A DNA stretch of 64,000 nt, from NCBI RefSeq assembly GCF_024347215.1, contig NZ_AP025282.1:1612001-1676000 (forward strand), read 5' to 3'. This DNA comes from Aliamphritea ceti (GTDB lineage Bacteria; Pseudomonadota; Gammaproteobacteria; Pseudomonadales; Balneatricaceae). The notes under the pieces were generated by a model that saw only the letters and a list, made by a program, of their open reading frames with translations, ran no database searches and was not told the DNA's origin. Position numbers and translations under genes: made by a program. The stretch's first letter is position 1, and each line of letters opens with the position of its first letter. Below are positions 53,250 through 62,015 of this stretch, piece after piece.

Positions 53250-54257
53250 ATGCAATTCAAAAAATTAATCGTAGGTTCCGTCATCGCAGCGACTGCTGCC
53301 TTGTCTACTCTTTCTCATTCTGCCGATATGCAATTCTTCCGCATAGGCAGTGGTAGTGCTGGTGGTTCTTACTTCCCTATCGCAGGTCTGATCGCTAACG
53401 CAATCAGTAACCCGCCTGGTTCACGTCCTTGTGAGAAAGGTGGCAGCTGTGGTGTTCCGGGTCTGGTTGCAATTGCGCAGTCTTCAAATGCTTCTGTTGC
53501 GAACGCTACTGGCGTTCAGACAGGGCAGATGGAATCTGGTCTGGCTATCGCAGGTATCGTTGATACTGCATACAACGGTACCGGCAAGTTTGCTGAAAAA
53601 GGCCGTTACGAAGATATCCGTGTTATCGCAAACCTGTTCCCTGAAGAATTGCACCTGGTTCTGCCAGAAGGCTCTTCGCTGAAATCGATTCAGGATCTGA
53701 AAGGTAAGCGTGTTGGTATTGCACAGGCGGGTTCTGGTACGCAGGTAGCGGTACTGAAAATGCTGAAAGAATTCGGTATCGATCGTTCTAACATGGACGA
53801 AGCAGAGCTGAATAACTCCCAGAGTGCTGAGCACATGGCTGATGGTCAGCTGGATGCCTACTTCTACGTAGCAGGTACGCCTGTTGCAGCGATCGTACAG
53901 CTGGCATCGACCAAAGGTATGGAACTATATTCCTTCAGCGATGAAGAGCTGGAAATACTGCAGAAAGCACTGCCTTATTACTATGCAGAAACCATTCCTG
54001 CCGGTACTTATGAAGGCGTTGATTACGACGTAAATAGCCTGGCTGGTGGTGCACAATGGATGACCAGTGCGAAAGTTTCTGATGAGCTGGTGTACAACAT
54101 CACTAAAGCGTTGTGGAACGACAGCTCTAAGAAGTTGTTCAGCAACGGCCACCCTAAAGCGAAGATGATCCAGCTGGATACTGCGTTAAGTGGCGTAACT
54201 GTGCCTCTGCATGCCGGTGCTGAGAAGTTCTACCGCGAAGTTGGTCTGATCAAGTAA
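53250..54257 (+). CDS. TAXI-family TRAP transporter solute-binding protein
   Basis: 335 residues. Signal peptide ending SHSA, then FFRIGSGSAGGSYFPIAGLIANAISNP, the TAXI signature, with GKRVGIAQAGSGTQV and a C-terminal PLHAGAEKFYREVG. It binds a substrate in the periplasm and delivers it to a TRAP membrane unit. Two cysteines in a PCEKGGSCG loop suggest a disulfide. Paired with the fused permease 238 bp downstream. Confidence 0.93.
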   Translation: MQFKKLIVGSVIAATAALSTLSHSADMQFFRIGSGSAGGSYFPIAGLIANAISNPPGSRPCEKGGSCGVPGLVAIAQSSNASVANATGVQTGQMESGLAIAGIVDTAYNGTGKFAEKGRYEDIRVIANLFPEELHLVLPEGSSLKSIQDLKGKRVGIAQAGSGTQVAVLKMLKEFGIDRSNMDEAELNNSQSAEHMADGQLDAYFYVAGTPVAAIVQLASTKGMELYSFSDEELEILQKALPYYYAETIPAGTYEGVDYDVNSLAGGAQWMTSAKVSDELVYNITKALWNDSSKKLFSNGHPKAKMIQLDTALSGVTVPLHAGAEKFYREVGLIK

Positions 54258-54495
54258 GCAGACACCTCCTGAGTCAGGGTATGCCAGCCATGCCCTGATT
54301 ATCCGAAGGCTTAGCCTTCACAGACGCTTAACAATCACAGTTGTTATCTATGATTGAGGGGGGAACCTCCGGTTAAAACCCGTTATATCGGTAACTGATA
54401 TTACGAGTTTTAAGCAGGGGCTCACCGGGCGTGATCAATGAAGTTATGGCAGTATTGCCAGATTCGGGTGTGTATGACCCGATTGAGGTTCCGAT

Positions 54496-56580
54496 ATGGA
54501 AAATAAATTAACGGCTGATGAGCTGCAGGCACTGGAAGAGAAATACGATTCCGAATTGCAGACCCGCAAGCTTGTACCTTCATTGGAGATGGCCTGTGGT
54601 CTGTTTCTGGTGATTTTTGCCTCTTATCATTTTATTACCGCGGGTTTCGGTATACCTGCAGATTACTGGCACATGGGCATTCATTTGTCTGGTGTGCTGT
54701 CGATGATCTTTATTTACTACGCAGCATTTAAGAAGAGTGAACGTGCGGATGCGAACGGTTACCACCGGGTGCCTTTCTATGATTTCGTGCTGGCGGGTCT
54801 GAGTGTTTTTGCCTCCCTATATATCGGTATGACCTGGCTGGGTGTGGATATCAGCATCTTTGGATTCGAGGTTAAACTGGACGAACAGGCGTTGCGTCAG
54901 GGTAATCCCGCTGGTCTTGATGTGGTGCTGGGTAGTTTGCTGATCTTTCTGGTGCTGGAAGCAACCCGACGTACTTTAGGGCCGGTGTTGCCACTGATCA
55001 TTATTCTGTTTTCCTGCTATGCGTTGTTTGGCCAGTTAATTCCGGTCGATATTCTGCGCCACCCGGGTGTGACCTGGAATCAGTTCATCAATAATATCTA
55101 CTTCCCTGCGGAAGGTATTTTCGGCATTACGCTGTGGGTGGTATCAACCATCGTCTTCCACTTTGTACTCTTCGGTGTCATTGCACAGCGAATGGGTCTT
55201 GGTCAGTTCTTTATTGATATTGCGACTGTAATTGCCGGTAAGTACTCCGGTGGTCCGGCCAAGGTGAGTGTCGTGTCATCTGCTTTCTTTGGCATGATTT
55301 CAGGGTCTTCTGTTGCGAATACAGTATCAACCGGCTCTCTGACCATTCCTAATATGAAACGTTTGGGATATCCGGGACATTTTGCTGGCGGGGTAGAAGC
55401 AGCCGCTTCTGCCGGTGGCCAGATTACACCACCAATTATGGGTGCTGCGGCATTCATCATGGCTGAAAACCTGCAGATGTCGTACGGCACAATCGTTTTA
55501 GCGGCAATGACCCCAGCGATTATGCATTACATAGGTGTACTGACTATCGTGCACTTCCAGGCTAAAAAGCTGGGTCTGAAAGGCTGCGCTAAGGAAGATA
55601 TTCCTCAGCTGCTGGCCGTACTGAAGAATGGCTGGCCAACACTGATTCCGCTGATTGTACTGATTACGGTACTGTTTACCGGTTTCACACCTTACATGGC
55701 TGCGTTCTCTGGTATTGCTGCCTGTCTGTTGGTTGGGATTCTGAACCCGTATCAGCGTATTGGTTTTCATGATGTCTACGACGCCTTTAAGACAGGTGCG
55801 AAATATGCGCTTGCAGTGGGTGCGGCCTGTGCGGCAGTGGGTATCGTGGTGGGTGTTATTACGACGACCGGTGTGGCATTCCGTCTGGGTTTCCTGGTTA
55901 CCAGCGGTGCGCAGGATATCGGTGAAACCTTGATCGCAATGACAGCGTGGCTGCCGTTTGAATTGTTCTCGCTGGATCAGGTAACTCTGTTTGTTTCCCT
56001 GTTACTGATCGCTATTTCCTGCATCCTGATGGGCGCGGGTCTGCCAACGGCTGCGCTGTACATCATGCTTAGTGCAGTTGCACAGCCTGCTTTATCGAAC
56101 CTGGGTGTTCCGGCACTGGCCGCGCATTTGTTCGTGCTGTATTACGGTGTTCTTTCTGAAATTACACCTCCGGTATGTACCTCGGCGTATGCTGCAGGCG
56201 GTATTGCTAATGCTAACCCGTTCAAGACCGGTATTTCTGCCTTTAAGTTGGGTAATGCCAAGATCATGATGCCGTTTGTATTTGTATACTCGCCGGCGAT
56301 GCTGATCGTACTTGATGATTATTTCAGCTGGGCTGAATACATCCAGACAACTCTGACCTGCATGGTAGGTATCTTTGTCTTCGGTATTGCGATCTCCGGT
56401 TATGCATTACGGACACTGACGCTGTTCCCAAGACTGCTGACTTTCCTTGGCGCACTGATGTTAGTTATTCCGGGCGTTCAGTCAGATATCTATGGCCTGG
56501 TTGTTCTGCTGCCAGTGATGGCTCATCAATGGATGGCCGGCCGTGAAAAACAGCCCAGTCTGAGCAGTAGCGCTTCATAG
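54496..56580 (+). CDS. TRAP transporter fused permease (DctQM-type, TAXI class)
   Basis: 694 residues with ~16 hydrophobic segments: four N-terminal helices equal the small DctQ part, and the rest is the DctM part with GMISGSSVANTVSTGSLTIP, GGQITPPIMGAAAFIMAE and CILMGAGLPTAALYI. This fusion is standard for TAXI systems. Sodium-coupled import of the TAXI-bound substrate. Followed by oxidase and racemase genes in the same direction, indicating a catabolic operon. Confidence 0.95.
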   Translation: MENKLTADELQALEEKYDSELQTRKLVPSLEMACGLFLVIFASYHFITAGFGIPADYWHMGIHLSGVLSMIFIYYAAFKKSERADANGYHRVPFYDFVLAGLSVFASLYIGMTWLGVDISIFGFEVKLDEQALRQGNPAGLDVVLGSLLIFLVLEATRRTLGPVLPLIIILFSCYALFGQLIPVDILRHPGVTWNQFINNIYFPAEGIFGITLWVVSTIVFHFVLFGVIAQRMGLGQFFIDIATVIAGKYSGGPAKVSVVSSAFFGMISGSSVANTVSTGSLTIPNMKRLGYPGHFAGGVEAAASAGGQITPPIMGAAAFIMAENLQMSYGTIVLAAMTPAIMHYIGVLTIVHFQAKKLGLKGCAKEDIPQLLAVLKNGWPTLIPLIVLITVLFTGFTPYMAAFSGIAACLLVGILNPYQRIGFHDVYDAFKTGAKYALAVGAACAAVGIVVGVITTTGVAFRLGFLVTSGAQDIGETLIAMTAWLPFELFSLDQVTLFVSLLLIAISCILMGAGLPTAALYIMLSAVAQPALSNLGVPALAAHLFVLYYGVLSEITPPVCTSAYAAGGIANANPFKTGISAFKLGNAKIMMPFVFVYSPAMLIVLDDYFSWAEYIQTTLTCMVGIFVFGIAISGYALRTLTLFPRLLTFLGALMLVIPGVQSDIYGLVVLLPVMAHQWMAGREKQPSLSSSAS

Positions 56581-56644
56581 TATCCCCGTAGCCGTGCCAC
56601 ATCAGTGGCGCGGCTTCTGAGCTATCAACAAGAGAGTTTTTCTT

Positions 56645-57898
56645 ATGAGTCATGATATGCACGTGGGGATTATTGGCGCCGGCGTGGTGGGTTTGTCTAC
56701 GGCACTTTGGTTACAGCGCCAGGGGGTTAAGGTAACCATCATTGACCGTCAGGCACCGGGTAACGGTGCATCTTTTGGTAATGCTGGTTTGTTTGCGGAT
56801 TATGCCCGCTTACCTTTTGCCAACATGGATGCCCTGAAAAGCTTGCCGAATATGCTGCTGGATAAAAAAAGTCCATTGTCGCTTCAGGCAGGCTATATGC
56901 TGAATCTGATTCCGTACGGCTGGCGTTTTGTGCGCGCCTGTATGGATAAGAACTATCAACATGGCCGCGCTGCATTAACTGAAATTCAGAACCTGACGGT
57001 TGCCGCAGATAACGCACTGTTTGATCAGACTGCTACCCGTGATCTGATTAAGGCTGAAGGTTGTCTTGGGCTTTTTAGCACGACAGAAAGTTATCAGGCT
57101 GCCCGTGATGGCAGTCTGGCGGAACGCGCCCGTCAAGGTGTTGCTATGGAATTGTTATCAGCAACTGAGGTTAAAGCACTTGAGCCTGATATTGCTGATT
57201 TTCATGCCGGTGGTGTGTTCTATCCCAATACCCGGTTTACCCTGTCACCGGTGCAGCTGTGTCAGCGTTACAGTGAAGAGTTTCTCCGCGTTGGCGGCGA
57301 GCTGTTGTGTGAAGATGTCATCGCGATTCAACCGGCGGCTGAAATGTCGCAGGGTGTGGATGTACAGCTGCACAATGAAACGCGAAAGTTTGATCGCTTA
57401 GTTGTGGCTGCGGGTGCGGCTTCAACGAGTCTGCTGAAAACCATTGGTCTGAAAGTGCCGGTAGTCAGTGAGCGGGGCTATCACCTGACGCTTAACGGCG
57501 AAGGCCGGACAATTAACCGTCCGGTTGGCTGGTTAGATAAAGCCATTTTTATTACGCCTATGCAGGATGGCTTACGGGTTGCCGGTACTGCTGAGTTTGC
57601 AGCGGAAGATGCACCGCGGAATGAAGAAAAAGTGAATGTCATGCTGGAGCATGCGAGTGAAATGCTTGGGGCGGAGCCTGAAGTGAAATCCAGCTGGGTT
57701 GGCAGTCGGCCATCAACACCTGATTCGCTTCCGGTTATCGGTCAGGTACCGGGCTGTCCACAAGTATCGTTGGCATTTGGTCATGGTCATCTGGGGGTTA
57801 CGCTTGGGGCGATTACCGGCCAGTTAATTGGTGAACAGATGTTAGGCCTGAAAACGGCCATGGATCTGACGCCGTTTGCCGTGACACGTTTTGGATAA
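56645..57898 (+). CDS. DadA-like FAD-dependent amino acid dehydrogenase/oxidase
   Basis: 417 residues. N-terminal FAD site VGIIGAGVVGLSTALWLQRQGVKVTIID, NGASFGNAGLF (DadA-type), and C-terminal WVGSRPSTPDSLPVIGQVPGCPQVSLAFGHGHLGVTLG. The family deaminates D-amino acids or secondary amino acids (for example hydroxyproline epimers). Its place after the TRAP transporter and before an Asp/Glu-type racemase suggests uptake and oxidation of a D-amino acid-type compound. AAGAGAG ribosome site. Confidence 0.9.
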   Translation: MSHDMHVGIIGAGVVGLSTALWLQRQGVKVTIIDRQAPGNGASFGNAGLFADYARLPFANMDALKSLPNMLLDKKSPLSLQAGYMLNLIPYGWRFVRACMDKNYQHGRAALTEIQNLTVAADNALFDQTATRDLIKAEGCLGLFSTTESYQAARDGSLAERARQGVAMELLSATEVKALEPDIADFHAGGVFYPNTRFTLSPVQLCQRYSEEFLRVGGELLCEDVIAIQPAAEMSQGVDVQLHNETRKFDRLVVAAGAASTSLLKTIGLKVPVVSERGYHLTLNGEGRTINRPVGWLDKAIFITPMQDGLRVAGTAEFAAEDAPRNEEKVNVMLEHASEMLGAEPEVKSSWVGSRPSTPDSLPVIGQVPGCPQVSLAFGHGHLGVTLGAITGQLIGEQMLGLKTAMDLTPFAVTRFG

Positions 57899-57937
57899 AT
57901 ACCACCCTCAGGGTGAAGAATAAGAGTTGGAAAGACA

Positions 57938-58654
57938 ATGATTTTGAAAGGTGGTTTTAATATTTATGGTATTCCGGTCGGGGTTATTTCACTGGAGTCT
58001 TTTTTTCCTAAGCCAGAAGGGCATATAAAAAATGCACCAAGTTTTGATTTTCCGGTGCTGTATCACACAGTTAAAGGCGCAACGATTGATCGCCTGATCG
58101 GCGAGCGTGATCCTGAATTATTGGCGCCATTTATAGAAGCCGCACAAGCGTTGGAAAAGGAAGGCGTTAAGGCAATTACCGGTAGCTGTGGTTTTCTGGC
58201 GTTGCACCAGCAGGCGATTGCGGATGCGGTTAAAGTCCCGGTGTTTATGTCTAGTCTGATTCAGGTGCCATTGGTTTCCCGCATGATGGCTTCAGATCAG
58301 AAAGTAGCTGTAGTTGTTGCCAATAGTGATGCCCTGACTCAGGACCATCTGAGCGGTGTAGGCATTGCTGATGAGCCGATCGTAGTTGCAGGTATGCAGG
58401 CGCAGCCGCAGTTCGCAGAAGTAATTTTACGCGGTGAAACAAATGATCTGGATATGGACGTTTTCTATGCTGAATTGAGTGGCGTAGTGGCGAATACTCT
58501 GGCGAACAATCCGGATGTTGGCGCTATTGTGCTGGAGTGTACAGATCTGTCGCACTTTGCACCTAAGCTACAGGAACAGTTTGAATTACCAGTGTTTGAT
58601 CTGACCAGCCTTACCCGCATGGTTGCAGCGACTGTCGTCCGTACTAAAGCGTAA
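57938..58654 (+). CDS. Aspartate/glutamate racemase superfamily protein
   Basis: 238 residues. Two-cysteine racemase pattern: ITGSCGFLA (first Cys) and VLECTDLSHF (second Cys), the acid/base pair of PLP-independent amino acid and hydantoin racemases. VVANSDALT fits the inter-domain part. It could interconvert enantiomers so that the DadA-like enzyme can act, or process a malonate/hydantoin-like compound. Last gene of the operon; a terminator follows. Confidence 0.85.
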   Translation: MILKGGFNIYGIPVGVISLESFFPKPEGHIKNAPSFDFPVLYHTVKGATIDRLIGERDPELLAPFIEAAQALEKEGVKAITGSCGFLALHQQAIADAVKVPVFMSSLIQVPLVSRMMASDQKVAVVVANSDALTQDHLSGVGIADEPIVVAGMQAQPQFAEVILRGETNDLDMDVFYAELSGVVANTLANNPDVGAIVLECTDLSHFAPKLQEQFELPVFDLTSLTRMVAATVVRTKA

Positions 58655-58721
58655 GCAGATTTAACGTTTTTACCAGGTTTTACCTAAAGCTTAATCAATT
58701 CCAAGTGATCTTAAGCTACTT

Positions 58722-58764
58722 GCCCGTTACCGGTTTAAGAGCAGCCGGTAGTGGGCTTTTTTAT
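58722..58764 (+). terminator. Terminator of the TAXI-TRAP operon
   Basis: GCCCGTTACCGG, an 11-nt loop, CCGGTAGTGGGCTTTTTT; T6 run, about 70 bp after the racemase stop. Confidence 0.88.
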
Positions 58765-58804
58765 TCTTTGGCAATGCTTTTTAGCGATGATCTTTCTGGT
58801 CAGA

Positions 58805-59159
58805 TCATTGGCTAAAGTTATTAATTCTTTTCCTATTCCATTTCGACGCCATCGCCATCATATCCGCCAATGGTTTTGAGTAGGCTGTTGTGATCCTAGG
58901 ATCTGCCTGAAACTCCTGTGAGATACGAAAATAGGGGAGAAAGTTTTTCAGACGGGTAACACCGTCCATGTCTGTTTGCCCCTGTATCAACAATCTCCGG
59001 TGTCCAGTTTGCCTGCCGGAAATAGTGAGAATAACCCACTGTGAAGAATCGATTTGAGAGGACTTGATCTGCCGCCGGGCAACCGTAGCGAATTTCGGGT
59101 TTTAGTGTGTTCTGATTTATTAGCTTTGACTCACAGGCTTTAATCCGATGATGTTTCAA
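58805..59159 (-). pseudogene. Frameshifted remnant, possibly of a DNA/RNA non-specific endonuclease
   Basis: Two overlapping reverse-strand frames read on from each other. The upstream part (from 59159) has EIRYGCPAADQVLSNRFFTV, GYSHYFRQANW and EIVD. A one-frame shift near 58990 leads to VTRLKNFLPYFRISQEFQAD. Put together they resemble the segment before the catalytic DRGH of NUC-type nucleases (pattern YG.P..D.L.NR.F..GYS...RQ.W..E.V, then RxDNFRPDxRIPxxFRA). The catalytic DRGH part is absent. Recognition is by eye, so the family is tentative. The surrounding 838-bp gap has no intact gene. Confidence 0.38.
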
Positions 59160-59420
59160 GCTTAATACGGTTTAGATTATGCTTTCAGGCAGGTCAAACG
59201 CCAGTGCTGATTACCCAGAATAGGGGATCATTAAATGTAATAAATGTACTGCCAAATGTGTGTTTTTTGAGTCGCGGTTCAATATTGAGGATTGTTTGTT
59301 AATAAAGCGGGTGTAGTGCTTGCTTCGGTTCAGGGAGCATGTTTGACTAAGCGCCGTTTATCTAAGTTGTGTGGGTTGCAGGTATTGATCAGGGATGTGC
59401 AATATTTGTGGGAAGCCAGG

Positions 59421-59487
59421 TTGTCACGCACTTAATAACGTTATCATCACAGCAGTGATGGACACCCACATATCTATTAAACGGAGT
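59421..59487 (+). promoter_or_regulatory. Putative promoter/leader of the RIP-like gene
   Basis: TTGTCA (59421) and TATCAT (59442) are spaced only 15 bp, so this is a weak promoter match. A small hairpin CATCAC-AGCA-GTGATG (59445-59460) follows, then ACGGAG as ribosome site seven bases before the ATG at 59493. Confidence 0.3.
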
Positions 59488-59492
59488 TAACC

Positions 59493-60260
59493 ATGAGATA
59501 TCTGTTGGCATTTGCAGGATTGCTGTTGCCACTGATACTGTTGCCCGGTCAGGCGGCTGCCAGTCAATGCAGCTATTTACTGACTGCTGGTGGCAGTGAA
59601 ACCTATCCAGTCGAAGATATATCAGCCTTTGTTGAGCAGGAAATGCGTCAGCGGCTGAACCGTTCCAGGCAACACTTCAATGTTGAATTTATTCGCCGTT
59701 GTGACGGAGATGAAGCGCGCTTTCAGTTAGAGTTGCTAACCGAGAACCTCTATATTCTGGGCATTAATGGCCACACCTTGCCGGAAGATATCGTTCGTTA
59801 TTCTGATGAGCCTTTAACAATTAGCCGTGAGCGTTTCGAAGCAAGTTTCGAGAATGCACTCTGGTTTGGTTCTTTATCCCGCCGTCAGAAGCAGGCAACA
59901 CTGAAAATACTGGCTTTTGTTATTTCTGAAACAGCCCGGTTCAGTGATGTTGAAACGGCAGTGAACAATGTGTTCACCAAAAATTGTCTCTATGAATGGC
60001 AGGAATACGCCAGTTTATTACGCCGCTGGAAGACCATGTCGATCTTTGCTAACAGCCGTGGGCTGGCGTATGGCAATCAGTACGTGGGCGGTTCCAGGGC
60101 ATTTTTACTGGCACCGATTACGCCGGAAATCGTCAGTGAATATAACCAGTCTGTGAGTCAGGGCTGGGAAGTAATTCGTTATGATTATGATCAGCGAGAA
60201 ACGGATCAGCCGGTACAAATTGGTAAAGCTTATTGCCCGGCTAATCTTGCAGAATCCTGA
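59493..60260 (+). CDS. Putative secreted ribosome-inactivating protein (rRNA N-glycosidase, ricin A/Shiga toxin A fold)
   Basis: 255 residues with a signal peptide (MRYLLAFAGLLLPLILLPGQ, cleavage after AAA at 23). Landmarks align in order with RIP A-chains: LLTAGGSETY near the start (ricin INFTTAG...SY), RFQLELLTENLYILGI with Tyr87 (ricin NAYVVGY Tyr80; Shiga NNLYVTGF Tyr77), LAFVISETARF with Glu146 and Arg149 (ricin ISEAARF Glu177/Arg180) and Trp179 33 residues on (ricin Trp211, +34). The Tyr-to-Glu span is ~59 residues versus 90-97 in ricin and Shiga, so a middle part is shortened and the second stacking Tyr is not evident. Four cysteines (26, 70, 165, 248). No B subunit or partner gene nearby. 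Family knowledge: such enzymes depurinate the sarcin-ricin loop; activity here is inference. Confidence 0.72.
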   Translation: MRYLLAFAGLLLPLILLPGQAAASQCSYLLTAGGSETYPVEDISAFVEQEMRQRLNRSRQHFNVEFIRRCDGDEARFQLELLTENLYILGINGHTLPEDIVRYSDEPLTISRERFEASFENALWFGSLSRRQKQATLKILAFVISETARFSDVETAVNNVFTKNCLYEWQEYASLLRRWKTMSIFANSRGLAYGNQYVGGSRAFLLAPITPEIVSEYNQSVSQGWEVIRYDYDQRETDQPVQIGKAYCPANLAES

Positions 60261-60265
60261 ATGTT

Positions 60266-60925
60266 TCAGGCGTAACTAAGCACGTCCGCAACCGGTTTTC
60301 TGCGTTTTTGCTGCCGGTTGCTCTCTTTCTCCGGGTAGCCCACGGTTACCAGCATGACCGGTACTTCATCGGTATCTAACTGAAACGCCTTATTTAATCC
60401 TTCGGCATCGAAGCCGCTCATTGGTCCGGCTGCCAGGCCCATGCTTTCTGCTGCCAGCATCAGGGTCATTGCCGCAAGAGATGCTGAACGGAAGGCTTCA
60501 TCTCGCTGTAGTTGTGGATTATCTGTATGGGTTTGGGTGGCTGCATCTACCCAGCTTTGCTGAACTTTGGCTGGCAGAATGCCTGAGTCGACGGATGGTT
60601 GCAGGGCAGTGTGAAGCTGGCGGTGAGCATTCAGGGTCCCGCAAATTATAAAAGTTACAGCTGCACTGGCAATCTGCGGCTGGCCATACGCCTGGGCCTG
60701 TAAGCGGGCTTTAGCTTCAGCAGACTGTACAGCAATAAAACGCCAGTTCTGAAGGTTATACGCAGAAGGACTTAAGCTTGTTAGCCGAATCAGCGTTTCG
60801 ATGCTTTGCTGGTCCAGTGACTGACCAGACTGATAACGGCCAGTGGAAATACGGTTTTCCATCAGAGCAGTAAAGCTCTGCAGGTTAAGTTCAGTTTGTG
60901 CTAATGGCTGTGATTGTGCGGTCAT
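60266..60925 (-). CDS. Nitroreductase-family oxidoreductase
   Basis: 219 residues. FMN-binding nitroreductase fold: SFTALMENRISTGRYQSGQ, LTSLSPSAYNLQNWRFIAVQ, and C-terminal LAAESMGLAAGPMSGFDAEGLNKAF with VMLVTVGYPEKE. NAD(P)H-dependent reduction of quinones or nitro compounds, substrate unknown. Ends five bases from the RIP-like gene, convergent, so the two are not co-transcribed. Confidence 0.9.
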   Translation of the reverse strand: MTAQSQPLAQTELNLQSFTALMENRISTGRYQSGQSLDQQSIETLIRLTSLSPSAYNLQNWRFIAVQSAEAKARLQAQAYGQPQIASAAVTFIICGTLNAHRQLHTALQPSVDSGILPAKVQQSWVDAATQTHTDNPQLQRDEAFRSASLAAMTLMLAAESMGLAAGPMSGFDAEGLNKAFQLDTDEVPVMLVTVGYPEKESNRQQKRRKPVADVLSYA

Positions 60926-61006
60926 GATAAATATCCTGTCAGTTCGAGATATACATTAACAATGTCAGTTAAGGCTTTATGCGTTGCTGCTGTTGTGACT
61001 AGCTGG

Positions 61007-61945
61007 TTATTGGCCAGCGATCAGCTTATCTGTTTTACCTACGGCTGAGAGTCGGCTGTTTGGTTGATAGGACTGTTGCACTGAAGGTCGGTTTTGCATC
61101 AGATAAACGCTGATCAGTACTGTTAAAAAACCTGCAATGCCAGTTGCTGAGATGCTCTGACCAAGGAGTGCCCAACCGAGAATGACGGCTGTCAGCGGGC
61201 TGAGTAGGCCCAGTGAGGAGACGGCAGCAGGTGTAAGTTTGCTGATGCCCCGAAACCAAAGTACATATGCGAGCAGGGCGCCAATCAGGCATAGATAAAC
61301 GTAGCCGGCGATTTGCATGGGCTGGAGTTCTGGCAGGGCTTCTTCTGTTAGCAAGCTGACAGGCAACAACATCAGACCTGCCAGCAGTAATTGCCAGCCA
61401 GTAAATGCCAGGAGTGGCATCTGGCTGCGCCAGTGGCGTGCCAGATAAGTACCGCAAGCCATACTCAGAGCACCTGCCAGTGCAGCGGTGATTCCGATAC
61501 CGTCCCAGCCAGCGCCAGGTGATAGCAACAGTACTGCCATACCGCCTACACCGGTAAGACTGGCGATCAGCGTGATAAGTGCTGGCCGCTGCTGGTCCAG
61601 CCCCCAGCAAAGCAGAATGACAAACATTGGCTGAATGGCGCCCAATACTGCCGCAACACCGCCCGGTAAACGATAGGCAGCAATGAACAGCAGTGCCTGA
61701 AACAAACCAAGATTTAGTGCGCCCAGAATGAGTAAGCGCCACCATTCATTACGCTGAGGTAAATGCCGGCACAGGCACACCAGTAATAATCCTGCTGGCA
61801 GTATGCGTAGCATGGCTGCTGTCAGTGGCCGGTCTGCCGGTAACAGCTCTGTTGCAACAATGTAAGTTGATCCCCAGGTGATGGGGGCCAGTGCTGTCAG
61901 ACATGTATCCCACCAGTTTGTTGGGCTGGCTGTTGATTCATTCAT
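61007..61945 (-). CDS. EamA/DMT-superfamily transporter under MarR control
   Basis: 312 residues from MNESTASPTNWW (a GTG nine bases upstream is possible). Ten hydrophobic helices in two EamA halves; opening ALAPITWGSTYIVATELLPADRPLTAAMLRILPAG is typical of the YedA/RhaT-like exporters. It faces a MarR regulator across a region with two palindromes, so it is probably an inducible efflux pump for a small compound sensed by that regulator. Confidence 0.88.
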   Translation of the reverse strand: MNESTASPTNWWDTCLTALAPITWGSTYIVATELLPADRPLTAAMLRILPAGLLLVCLCRHLPQRNEWWRLLILGALNLGLFQALLFIAAYRLPGGVAAVLGAIQPMFVILLCWGLDQQRPALITLIASLTGVGGMAVLLLSPGAGWDGIGITAALAGALSMACGTYLARHWRSQMPLLAFTGWQLLLAGLMLLPVSLLTEEALPELQPMQIAGYVYLCLIGALLAYVLWFRGISKLTPAAVSSLGLLSPLTAVILGWALLGQSISATGIAGFLTVLISVYLMQNRPSVQQSYQPNSRLSAVGKTDKLIAGQ

Positions 61946-61975
61946 CAGGATCACCGTGTATATATGTGAGGAATT

Positions 61976-62001
61976 TATTTATCTTGAATTCAAGATAAAT
62001 A
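61976..62001. promoter_or_regulatory. MarR operator candidate 1 (26-bp perfect palindrome)
   Basis: Perfect dyad centred at 61988/61989 with core TATCTTGAATTCAAGATA. It lies 31 bp upstream of the exporter start. Confidence 0.75.
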
Positions 62002-62015
62002 TTATTCTTGATGTG

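Noticed and set aside
59493..60260. Nucleases or lipases as explanation for the secreted protein
   Set aside because: No GDSL, HxH or PLD motifs; the ordered Tyr, Glu-x-x-Arg and Trp landmarks favour the ribosome-inactivating fold.
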